Shown here: positions 27,402 to 38,100 of the stretch, piece after piece | Layout of the letters: each line of letters begins with the position of its first letter | Numbering within the stretch: position 1 is the stretch's first letter | DNA from: Hormiphora californensis | Lineage: Eukaryota > Ctenophora > Tentaculata > Cydippida > Pleurobrachiidae | Length of the DNA stretch: 64,000 bases | Assembly: GCA_020137815.1 (NCBI GenBank) | Contig: CM035358.1 | Coordinates: 2,469,321-2,533,320 of the forward strand | Direction of reading: 5' to 3' | The notes under the pieces: generated by a model | The model's input: only the letters and a program-made list of their open reading frames with translations | Told to the model about the DNA's origin: nothing | Databases searched by the model: none | Position numbers and translations under genes: made by a program

Positions 27402-28272
27402 GGTAAGTCGGAAGAACCTGTCCGTTCCTCTCATGAGCGCTCATGAGTGTATCATGAGTGTGTCATGAGTGTATCATGAGTGTATCATGAGCGCTCATGA
27501 GACGTTTTTAGGTGTTTCAACGTCTCATGAGCGCTCATGAGTGTATCATGAGTGTGTCATGAGTGTATCATGAGCGCTCATGAGTGCTCATGAGACCTTG
27601 CTCATGAGCGCTCATGAGACATATGTCTCATCCCATCTCTGTTTCAATGTCTCATGAGCGCTCATGAGACGTTTTGACCTACATGTGCTCATGAGTGTAT
27701 CATGAGACATGTCTCATGAGACATATGTCTCATGAGACGTTAGGGTTAGGGTTATCGTTGGGTTTAGGGTTGGGTTTAGGGTTAGGGCTTTCCTTTAGGT
27801 CTAGGGACCCGTAGAGGGTTGGGCTAGGTCCAAGCCTATGAGTCAACCCTAACCCTATCCCTATGGGTCCCTAGACCTAAAGGATAACCCTAACCCTAGC
27901 CCAACCGTAAACCCAACCATAACCCTAACCCTAACGTCTCATGAGACATATGTCTCATGAGACATGTCTCATGATACACTCATGAGCACATGTAGGTCAA
28001 AACGTCTCATGAGCGCTCATGAGACATTGAAACAGAGATGGGATGAGACATATGTCTCATGAGCGCTCATGAGCAAGGTCTCATGAGCACTCATGAGCGC
28101 TCATGATACACTCATGACACACTCATGATACACTCATGAGCGCTCATGAGATGTTGAAACACCTAAAAACGTCTCATGAGCGCTCATGATACACTCATGA
28201 TACACTCATGACACACTCATGATACACTCATGAGCGCTCATGAGAGGAACGGACAGGTTCTTCCGACTTACC
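27402..28272. mobile_element. 871-bp palindromic element, copy 1 (TCATGAGCGCTCATGA repeats, telomere-like core)
   Basis: The whole element is one palindrome. Ends GGTAAGTCGGAAGAACCTG / CAGGTTCTTCCGACTTACC; arms made of TCATGAGCGCTCATGA and GAGTGTATCA units; then GTTAGGGTTAGGG / CCCTAACCCTAAC tracts on either side of a short core containing GGTCTAGGGACCCGTA. An 8-bp TSD AAATAATG lies at 27394-27401 and 28273-28280. There is no coding capacity. It is nearly identical to the copy at 32241-33110. Confidence 0.93.
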
Positions 28273-28280
28273 AAATAATG

Positions 28281-29228
28281 GACTTGAGTATACTGAGTGA
28301 TTGGGGGAGATATGGTAATTATTGGAATCAAGGCATTGTGGTTCTGAAGTCAGGAAGCGCGCGTAGCATGTACGCTGACAACTACTACTTTCAACATTTC
28401 TAACACAGTCGGTGACTGCGCGCGGCTGATAATCTACCTAAACTGTGCCCACAATGCCTCTCGATCTCACAACAGAGCAATTAGGGGATAGGAAATGGAG
28501 CAGGGGATTCGGGGGCATTGAAACACGGTGATGGTTCTCTAAAATACACTAATTACATTTCTGTCATCAACATAAATTGTACACATAAAAGTTTGAGTAA
28601 GTATTAAAAGAAAATAAAACCTTTCACTGTTTCAGGTCTGCATATGGTATTAACTCAGCCTAGCCAGCGCGTTAATCATAGTTCTCTCTCTCAACCTTTC
28701 TCCATTCTTGGTCCAATGTCATCATCTTTTAATTATTAGGCGTCAGAAGAACAATAAAAATAATAATAGTAATAATAATAATCATCTGCGTATGGGCAAA
28801 ATATAGAATCGTCATCTCATTAAAATGTTGGGTATCAAAATGAAATTGCTTTCTTCGGACTATCTGATGATTGTCAAACCTCCTTTATGAAGGCTGACAT
28901 TTCTGTGTGTGTGCCCCAATAATGAATGTTCCGTCTCTCTCTCTCTGCTCTGGTCACTAATTATCAAAATCAGAATACAAAATATTTATCAGTAGCGCTC
29001 TCTAGTCTCTCTTTCTTTCTGGCTTGGGCCTACATGAATAAATATGTCACATCCTATAAGATACAGACCGACAGGCGTCTATACATTTATGAGCGTTCAA
29101 TAGCAAATTTTAGAATTTCACGCATTATAGCCACAGCGGTACCAGAGAACCAATACAACTCTCTCTGATACAAGAATAATAATCATCTCTAAATATGACT
29201 CTACTTTCCTTCCACTTTCTTCTTCCAT
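28281..29228. other. Intergenic sequence, no gene seen
   Basis: AT-rich sequence with a short AAT/AATAAT run near 28750. An 80-codon open frame at 28926 has no splice or family support. Confidence 0.4.
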
Positions 29229-30664
29229 CTAATTGACATTGAGAAGGGAGCTAATCAGAGGATTCTTACTGCTCCCCTCAACAAATTCAGATTTGCTGAT
29301 GACACCATCCTCATTCTTATCCAGGGTCCTGAATATCTTCTCCACAATGACTTCTGGTGTCTCACTTTTGTTAGCTGAAAAGGAGTGAAGTGTCAATGTC
29401 AGGACTTGTCCCACCCCATACCTAGTGTCAGTGTTGGCCCTATTATCAGCTACTAGGTACTACTAGGTATACTGTAGTTTGTTCATACACAGTGTTCATA
29501 CACAGTATCAGACAACTCAAGCTGCTGTATGTAAAATAAACAGTACGGCCCATTTCACACTGTATCATAACGTGATGGGGTGACTGACGGCAGATCGCCT
29601 CACTACCATCATGTTGTACCAAACTTGTCAACCTACTGACTGCAGTGTTGATTAATTGATTGACAACAACTTAAAAATAAATTGAATAAACAGAGCAACA
29701 ATAAAAATGATCTAAACAGTAAACCCTAAACACTACCTACCCATCATAGAGTGGATAGATCGGATAATGTTGAGACACTCATCCTTACTAACATTCCCAT
29801 TCCCATCCAGGTCGTACAGATTGAAGGCCCAGTTCAGCTTCTGTTTCACGTTACCTGGGATAGAAAACATATTTAGAAAAACAAATTCCTTACACGCAAA
29901 TAGTGATATTTAGAATTTAAGAAACAAAGTGGGCAAATAAAACCACAACAGCCAGAAGAAAGAGAAACATACACAATAATTGTAACTGGTACTTGTAAAT
30001 ACTAATTCTCCCCTTCTATCTGAGGAGTGAGCGAGTCAATTTACTATTTGTGATATACTTATTCTACTTCCGTATACGCTGCAATTTACCTCTACTTGTG
30101 ATATAAAGTGCACAGATAAATTCCTTGAAATCGACACCCCCATCTCCGTTCCTGTCGAAACTTTTGAAGGTTAGAGTAGCAAAAGATTTGGCGTCTCCCT
30201 TTGAGAAAATCTGCTGGTACATGTCCACGAATTCTTCTTCAGTCATACGTCCTGAAAATACTCATACTACTTTAGTATCAAATGAAAGCTCTCACCCAAA
30301 TAATATCTTGAGTAACGCGGTGTACCCTCTCATTTGTTATGTTCTAACCCTCCCTTTACATTTGTAAAGGTGCGGGGCGCCCGAAACACAGTCTAGCCAG
30401 GCAACCCTCTCATATCGCCCCCACCTAAAGTAGACATAGTACGCCCGAATTCGCGAGGGAGTACTGTACATGAGGGAGAGAAAAGAAGGGATCTCATACC
30501 CAAAATAATATATCCCACTCAAAACAATTCTTGATCTACTTACCTGAGGGATGGTACTTGAGGAATTCGTGGTATTTTTGCTGTAACTCTTGCTCTGTGA
30601 AGTTAGTTATCTCTGTAAGGCTTGCCAGCACCTCCGGCCGTAATTTGGAACCTGCTTTTCCCAT
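29229..30664 (-). CDS. Neuronal calcium sensor / frequenin-like EF-hand protein (complete)
   Basis: Exons 30664-30544, 30251-30090, 29854-29741 and 29374-29229 join in phase to 180 aa. The N-terminus [13 protein letters not shown] carries an N-myristoylation motif (Gly2, Ser6) and is close to NCS-1 (MGKSNSKLKPEVV). The first EF-hand is degenerate, as in the whole family. EF2 (73-84, [12 protein letters not shown]), EF3 (109-120, [12 protein letters not shown]) and EF4 (151-162, [12 protein letters not shown]) have complete ligand sets. The family uses a calcium-myristoyl switch to move between cytosol and membrane and regulates GPCR kinases, PI4-kinase or channels. It is slightly shorter than NCS-1 (190 aa), mostly in the EF3-EF4 linker. 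A perfect 20-bp hairpin lies about 85 bp upstream. Confidence 0.93.
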
Positions 30665-30747
30665 CCTATATCCAATGGTATAAATTAATTGTTGAGTTGT
30701 CCAGCTTGATATGAGTCTCATAATAATAATAATTCTGTCACAATTAT

Positions 30748-30800
30748 ATATGGACAATTGAGACTCGTTGGGTCTCACGGCGAGTCTCAATTGTCCATAT
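30748..30800. repeat. Perfect 20-bp-arm hairpin upstream of the NCS-like gene
   Basis: ATATGGACAATTGAGACTCG, a 13-base loop, then the exact inverse. It could be a tiny transposon relic or a structured 5' element of the adjacent gene. Confidence 0.8.
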
Positions 30801-31338
30801 CACATATAATTACAACAAATTTATCGGTACAAATATTGCATATTAAAGATAAATGAAACATTCAAGAAATCATTGTGTGAAAGATGATGAGAATCTCCAT
30901 AAATCAAACAAATCTCCCATATCATATGAACCTGTAATAAAATTTCCGTGCGGATTTCATTTCGGTAGAACCAGCTGTAGAAATATCGAATATCAATACC
31001 CGATATATCTAATTTCCAGCTACTAGAGTGAAACTCGAAACGATATCTAATAAAAATACTCCTTCAGTGGTTATGGATAACAATGCTGAGGATTGTCAAC
31101 ACTGCAAATTGCAATAATCTTTCTTGGACGGTTCACGGTGATTGGAATTGAGACCAGTACCCGGATAACCCTCGCCTTGTTTGAACAAAACAAGATAACC
31201 CACTAGTGAAAGATTAAAAAACCCAGAACTGTAATTCTGAAAAACAAAACGAATCTTAGATTGGGTACTCAATGGACGTGTAACCCAGAGGTTTTCCGTT
31301 GTCGGATGTCGCCAGATAAATTTAAATTTTCTTCGCTA

Positions 31339-31497
31339 TTTAAAGTCGGATTTTTTGAAGTTGTCACCCCAAAATGACCGCGCATGTGAAATTTATCAAT
31401 TTAGACGCGCACACCACACGTTAACATGTGATGTGACGTATAAAAACATTCTGCGCAGGAAAAGGGGGGGGTGACAACTTCAAAAAATCCGACTTTA
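31339..31497. mobile_element. MITE-like inverted repeat, family A (AGTCGGATTTTTTGAA ends)
   Basis: AAAGTCGGATTTTTTGAAGT and GTTGTCACCCC on the left are inverted on the right (GGGGGTGACAAC, CTTCAAAAAATCCGACTTT). A second member with the same ends lies at about 55147-55365. Confidence 0.75.
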
Positions 31498-31499
31498 AT

Positions 31500-32240
31500 C
31501 CTGATCAGATCTCATTGGGGAATATGAAAGTGTCTAGAAAACTTAACAGTTTACGAGAATGAATTTCCCATGCGTCTACTGAGTCCACACTCCACACACC
31601 ACAGAGTGCAAAATTTTTCCCAGAACCGAAACTTGGCATACGTTGCAGGCCCCTTATAATATAATATAAGGGGCCTGGAGGGAATACCGCGCTGGGGGGG
31701 GAATACATAATCAATCATATCTCCGGTTCCAGATAAGGTACAGAAATCGTTTTGGTAGCGTTGGAAAGAGGAAGATAACAGCTTTCAAATGCAACCGGTT
31801 TCAGGTCTCTATCTTATCAGGAACAGGAGATATGAACCAAACTCCGCAAAATCGAGTGCGGTAAAATAAAAAATTCGAGATTTTAATTCAAATTTGAAAC
31901 AAAAGTGTCCCTGCAGGGACCTGTGACGTCACTTTTTGAAAACAACCCATCTTTGAACGGTTATTGCTCAGCCTCCTGAAGTCCAATTAACTCCTCTCAA
32001 AAACAGCAAGGTAGATAATTGTCAGATCTAACAGCTAGTGAAAGAATCAAGTCAAACGGACTTCAGGGGCCAAAGTTATAAGCACCGCCGTTTTTTCGCT
32101 CGCAAAGTTATTTTCGACCCAGCCAGGCCCGTCCTGAGCTCAGGCCAAACGCGCGCGCGGCATTCCCTCCAGTCCCCTCGTTGCGGGGGTGCGCGCATGA
32201 GGGGGCTGCAGCGCATTCCAAAACCGAAACCAGTTTCTGA
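31500..32240. other. Repeat-rich intergenic sequence interrupted by a palindromic element
   Basis: Contains a short palindrome around CAGGCCCCTTATAATATAAT (31644-31676) and sequence (TCTCTATCTTATCAGGAACA, 31805-31824) also found inside the family A copy at 55.3 kb. GTTTCTGA at 32233-32240 is split from its right-hand copy by the element at 32241. No gene is supported. Confidence 0.45.
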
Positions 32241-33110
32241 GGTAAGTCGGAAGAACCTGTCCGTTCCTCTCATGAGCGCTCATGAGTGTATCATGAGTGT
32301 GTCATGAGTGTATCATGAGTGTATCATGAGCGCTCATGAGACGTTTTTAGGTGTTTCAACGTCTCATGAGCGCTCATGAGTGTATCATGAGTGTGTCATG
32401 AGTGTATCATGAGCGCTCATGAGTGCTCATGAGACCTTGCTCATGAGCGCTCATGAGACATATGTCTCATCCCATCTCTGTTTCAATGTCTCATGAGCGC
32501 TCATGAGACGTTTTGACCTACATGTGCTCATGAGTGTATCATGAGACATGTCTCATGAGACATATGTCTCATGAGACGTTAGGGTTATGGTTATGGTTGG
32601 GTTTAGGGTTGGGCTAGGGTTAGGGCTTTCCTTTAGGTCTAGGGACCCGTAGAGGGTAGGGCTAGGTCCAAGCCTATGGGTCAACCCTAACCCTATCCCT
32701 ACGGGTCCCTAGACCTAAAGGATAACCCTAACCCTAGCCCAACCGTAAACCCAACCCTAACCCTAACCCTAACGTCTCATGAGACATATGTCTCATGAGA
32801 CATGTCTCATGATACACTCATGAGCACATGTAGGTCAAAACGTCTCATGAGCGCTCATGAGACATTGAAACAGAGATGGGATGAGACATATGTCTCATGA
32901 GCGCTCATGAGCAAGGTCTCATGAGCACTCATGAGCGCTCATGATACACTCATGACACACTCATGATACACTCATGAGCGCTCATGAGACGTTGAAACAC
33001 CTAAAAACGTCTCATGAGCGCTCATGATACACTCATGATACACTCATGACACACTCATGATACACTCATGAGCGCTCATGAGAGGAACGGACAGGTTCTT
33101 CCGACTTACC
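32241..33110. mobile_element. 870-bp palindromic element, copy 2 (TCATGAGCGCTCATGA repeats, telomere-like core)
   Basis: Same ends and internal order as the copy at 27402-28272, with only scattered substitutions near the core. It has a different 8-bp TSD, GTTTCTGA at 32233-32240 and 33111-33118, which proves an independent insertion. Confidence 0.93.
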
Positions 33111-33429
33111 GTTTCTGAAAACAGCACCGAATTTTGAAAACAGCACGCGAAATCCAAACCAGCACGCGCGCTAAAAATCAAGATTTTTTGCGTCGCGCAC
33201 CACTTGCAGCGAAGTCTCAAAAAGCCCACCCAAAAGGTCTGACACTGTTCAGTGGAACAAAAAAAGACCGTTTCAGTTTATAGAAATACCAATACAAATG
33301 AAAATAAAACTGTAACACTAACAGCAATATCTTAGACACACTTTGTTGACAATGATAATCGTTTATACACACAAAACACAAGTTATATTTCTAGGTTCTA
33401 CGACGTAGAATCTACGTGCAAATACAAAT

Positions 33430-33490
33430 TGTACAAAATTGTAATGTAGGGCGACTGGGCGATTGTATTACAATCGCCCTCCATTACAAG
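33430..33490. repeat. Small inverted repeat
   Basis: TTGTAATGTAGGGCGA and TCGCCCTCCATTACAA are imperfect inverses around GTATTACAATC. It is a hairpin of about 20 bp between genes. Confidence 0.5.
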
Positions 33491-33810
33491 TTAACTGTAA
33501 AGCATTTTCTAGCTCAAGTACACACCTTACACAAATATCTACTGCATATCATAACATCACTATCGGCTATAATGGCCTACTATAATAACCGCTAAAAGAA
33601 CACTCCGAAATCCCAATACACCAGTTTTTGTACAATCGAGTCTACCCGATCTTTCATTATCGTCATCACCAGGCCCCAACACACAAATACCAAAAGATAT
33701 ATTAACCTGGCAGTTATACTCAGGTAAATCCATTTGAGGACGGTCCTGCTAGAAGGGCTTCGTCACAACCTGGAGAAGGGAGGGTGTGTGAATAATAAAA
33801 ACAGATTAGA

Positions 33811-34967
33811 CACGGTGCACCAGAAGGATCGTCAACCCAAAGTTGAGCCCACAAAACAAACTTTTGTTGGGGGTGACCCAGGAGGCCTTCCTGAACATCC
33901 CCACGGTGAGAAAAGTATATGTTATCGGGGGAAATTTTTGTCAAAATCGAAAAAACTGGTTTTTGGTCCAAATTTGTGCATAACTTACTTGACTGCCGTT
34001 TGATGAAATATCTGATTGACATAAAATAAGTATACAAGACCTATTTTTGCACGAGGAATCGATTGCCGGTGGAGAGAAATCTCTAAAATGACCGGAAAAT
34101 TGTCAAATATGGGAATTTTGTCATTTTTTTGAGGTTTTTGGCCATTTAACCATTGAAAACGTTGAGATAGGAAGTTGGCAATAGCGCCAATCGTTAAAAT
34201 GGTCATTTTTCTACGGGATCCCAAAATTTCATGTATATCCGATTCATGGTTAGATTTTGGCAAACTATTGAGATGTGCTTACTGAAAAAAGGATAACTTG
34301 ATTTTCTCGTTTTTTGCGATTTTTTAACTTTTGAAAATCACTGATCTGTCATTGGATTTGCATGAAATCTTGGATTTTGGTCGAAAATTGTCCCATAAAC
34401 AACTTTAGCATGGCCCTGATTGGCCATTTCAATCAGAATTCTTTCAAAAGTTAAAAAATCGCAAAAAACGAGAAAATCAAGTTATCCTTTTTTCAGTAAG
34501 CACATCTCAATAGTTTGCCAAAATCTAACCATGAATCGGATATACATGAAATTTTGGGATCCCGTAGAAAAATGACCATTTTAACGATTGGCGCTATTGC
34601 CAACTTCCTATCTCAACGTTTTCAATGGTTAAATGGCCAAAAACCTCAAAAAAATGACAAAATTCCCATATTTGACAATTTTCCGGTCATTTTAGAGATT
34701 TCTCTCCACCGGCAATCGATTCCTCGTGCAAAAATAGGTCTTGTATACTTATTTTATGTCAATCAGATATTTCATCAAACGGCAGTCAAGTAAGTTATGC
34801 ACAAATTTGGACCAAAAACCAGTTTTTTCGATTTTGACAAAAATTTCCCCCGATAACATATACTTTTCTCACCGTGGGGATGTTCAGGAAGGCCTCCTGG
34901 GTCACCCCCAACAAAAGTTTGTTTTGTGGGCTCAACTTTGGGTTGACGATCCTTCTGGTGCACCGTG
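33811..34967. mobile_element. 1.16-kb near-perfect inverted repeat (foldback element)
   Basis: The ends are CACGGTGCACCAGAAGGATC / GATCCTTCTGGTGCACCGTG. Arms of roughly 525 bp run inward to TTTTGCGATTTTTTAACTTT, leaving a spacer of about 100 bp. The arms are so alike that both strands encode the identical 92-residue frame (33985-34263 on minus, 34515-34793 on plus), which shows recent origin or ongoing conversion. TAGA lies on both sides, a possible 4-bp TSD. No transposase is encoded. Confidence 0.88.
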
Positions 34968-35194
34968 TAGAGACTCAGAAAATGTGAAACAATTTAAAGA
35001 TGCTTGTTGTACAACGCGGCCACGGACAGTACTTCACGTTGCACTGACATATTAAAAACGACATGAAAGGCTAAAGCGAGCTGTTTTTCAAAGGGATTTC
35101 AGTGGGGGTGTGAAGGAGAGTGAGTGAGTGTGGTGCTCAAACCCAGAAAAACAGAGAGAAAGAGAGCGCTAAACAGATATGTATCCCAGGGGTG

Positions 35195-38100
35195 TCACTG
35201 CTCATAAGGTCGGGTGGGTCTGTTACCGGGTGACTCTTCTGTGAAGTTGTAGCTCTCCGCTAGGGTCTGCCGCTTACGGTGCCGGATCTCGTTCTGCAGG
35301 AGTGGGGGAGGAACGTCAAATAAAATAGAGATTCGTTGTTACTGGTTCTAGGATTTGTACTGTCTGGCGCCGCCGACCGGATCTGAGCGTGAGGATCAAA
35401 ACGGCCGCCAGACATGATTTATAGTGCCTAAATCTAGTATACCGCCACCTACCCAAATACTGCTGGGTTTGATTTGTTGTCGCATGTCAGGGGAGCACGA
35501 GTAGAGAAGAGTGTTAGCAGCACCTAGAGAGGGGAGGAGAGGTACTGTTAGATTGCCACAGCCAGCAAAGGATCGAAAAGAAGAGCATAATACCGACTGT
35601 TCATGTCAAAAAGAAATAGATAATTTCAGAAATTAGTTACCTAGCATAGGTGCAGTGATACTGGTAATAAGAATCAGTGGGAATGATGTATCCGATTTGA
35701 AGGCCATCTGCACCCTGAAACAAGAGATAATTTAACACATTCTGTTTTGTTCATACTTGCTCGAAGATTGGCCCAATAAAACTAAAGTTTAAGACTTTAA
35801 TCCCAAGATTTGACAAGCCCCATGTCTGTTAAATTGAATTTCTTGATTATTCAGAATAAAGAGATCTGAGCAAGAATTAAATAGGGAAGAAAATCGAAAA
35901 ATACGAAAAATACTGGGTTCGACCGGGAATTGAACCAGGGACCTCCAGAGAGACGCGCTCGATGCTCTACCACTGAGCTACCGAACCCCTGTACAGATCG
36001 CATTTCTTCACACTATATTCAAGCACATGCCCTTAGCTAGACACCATGTGATAGAGGAAGTAATTTTGATATCTCCTTCTGGTGCTGATACACACTCACA
36101 CGCCCTCCGTACAACGGTTATATAGGGGAAACTCACACACACACGGGCAGATCTCGGTCAAGGAGAGATTAATTGATTATTCAGAATAAAGAGATCTGAG
36201 CAAGAATTAAATAGGGAAGAAAATCGAAAAATACTGGGTTCGACCGGGAATTGAACCAGGGACCTCCAGAGAGACGCGCTCGATGCTCTACCACTGAGCT
36301 ACCGAACCCCTGTACAGATCGCATTTCTTCACACTATATTCAAGCACATGCCCTTAGCTAGACACCATGTGATAGAGGAAGTAATTTTGATATCTCCTTC
36401 TGGTGCTGATACACACTCACACGCCCTCCGTACAACGGTTATATAGGGGAAACTCACACACACACGGGCAGATCTCGGTCAAGGAGAGATTAATTGATTA
36501 TTCAGAATAAAGAGATCTGAGCAAGAATTAAATAGGGAAGAAAATCGAAAAATACTGGGTTCGACCGGGAATTGAACCAGGGACCTCCAGAGAGACGCGC
36601 TCGATGCTCTACCACTGAGCTACCGAACCCCTGTACAGATCGCATTTCTTCACACTATATTCAAGCACATGCCCTTAGCTAGACACCATGTGATAGAGGA
36701 AGTAATTTTGATATCTCCTTCTGGTGCTGATACACACTCACACGCCCTCCGTACAACGGTTATATAGGGGAAACTCACACACACACGGGCAGATCTCGGT
36801 CAAGGAGAGATTAATTGATTATTCAGAATAAAGAGATCTGAGCAAGAATTAAATAGGGAAGAAAATCGAAAAATACTGGGTTCGACCGGGAATTGAACCA
36901 GGGACCTCCAGAGAGACGCGCTCGATGCTCTACCACTGAGCTACCGAACCCCTGTACAGATCGCATTTCTTCACACTATATTCAAGCACATGCCCTTAGC
37001 TAGACACCATGTGATAGAGGAAGTAATTTTGATATCTCCTTCTGGTGCTGATACACACTCACACGCCCTCCGTACAACGGTTATATAGGGGAAATCTCAC
37101 ACACACACGGGCAGATCTCGGTCAAGGAGAGATTAATTGATTATTCAGAATAAAGAGATCTGAGCAAGAATTAAATAGGGAAGAAAATCGAAAAATACTG
37201 GGTTCGACCGGGAATTGAACCAGGGACCTCCAGAGAGACGCGCTCGATGCTCTACCACTGAGCTACCGAACCCCTGTACAGATCGCATTTCTTCACACTA
37301 TATTCAAGCACATGCCCTTAGCTAGACACCATGTGATAGAGGAAGTAATGTGGGCATGTGCTTGAATATAGTGTGAAGAAATGCGATCTGTACAGGGGTT
37401 CGGTAGCTCAGTGGTAGAGCATCGAGCGCGTCTCTCTGGAGGTCCCTGGTTCAATTCCCGGTCGAACCCAGTATTTTTCGATTTTCTTCCCTATTTAATT
37501 CTTGCTCAGATCTCTTTATTCTGAATAATCAATTAATCTCTCCTTGACCGAGATCTGCCCGTGTGTGTGTGAGTTTCCCCTATATAACCGTTGTACGGAG
37601 GGCGTGTGAGTGTGTATCAGCACCAGAAGGAGATATCAAAATTACTTCCTCTATCACATGGTGTCTAGCTAAGGGCATGTGCTTGAATATAGTGTGAAGA
37701 AATGCGATCTGTACAGGGGTTCGGTAGCTCAGTGGTAGAGCATCGAGCGCGTCTCTCTGGAGGTCCCTGGTTCAATTCCCGGTCGAACCCAGTATTTTTC
37801 GATTTTCTTCCCTATTTAATTCTTGCTCAGATCTCTTTATTCTGAATAATCAATTAATCTCTCCTTGACCGAGATCTGCCCGTGTGTGTGTGAGTTTCCC
37901 CTATATAACCGTTGTACGGAGGGCGTGTGAGTGTGTATCAGCACCAGAAGGAGATATCAAAATTACTTCCTCTATCACATGGTGTCTAGCTAAGGGCATG
38001 TGCTTGAATATAGTGTGAAGAAATGCGATCTGTACAGGGGTTCGGTAGCTCAGTGGTAGAGCATCGAGCGCGTCTCTCTGGAGGTCCCTGGTTCAATTCC

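Noticed and set aside
27720-27920. True telomere or telomere-proximal sequence
   Set aside because: The TTAGGG-like runs are short, degenerate, inverted on both sides of a palindrome core, and repeated in a second transposon copy 5 kb away.
33985-34793. Two identical 92-codon open frames on opposite strands
   Set aside because: They are the same sequence in the two arms of an inverted repeat, without homology or splice context.
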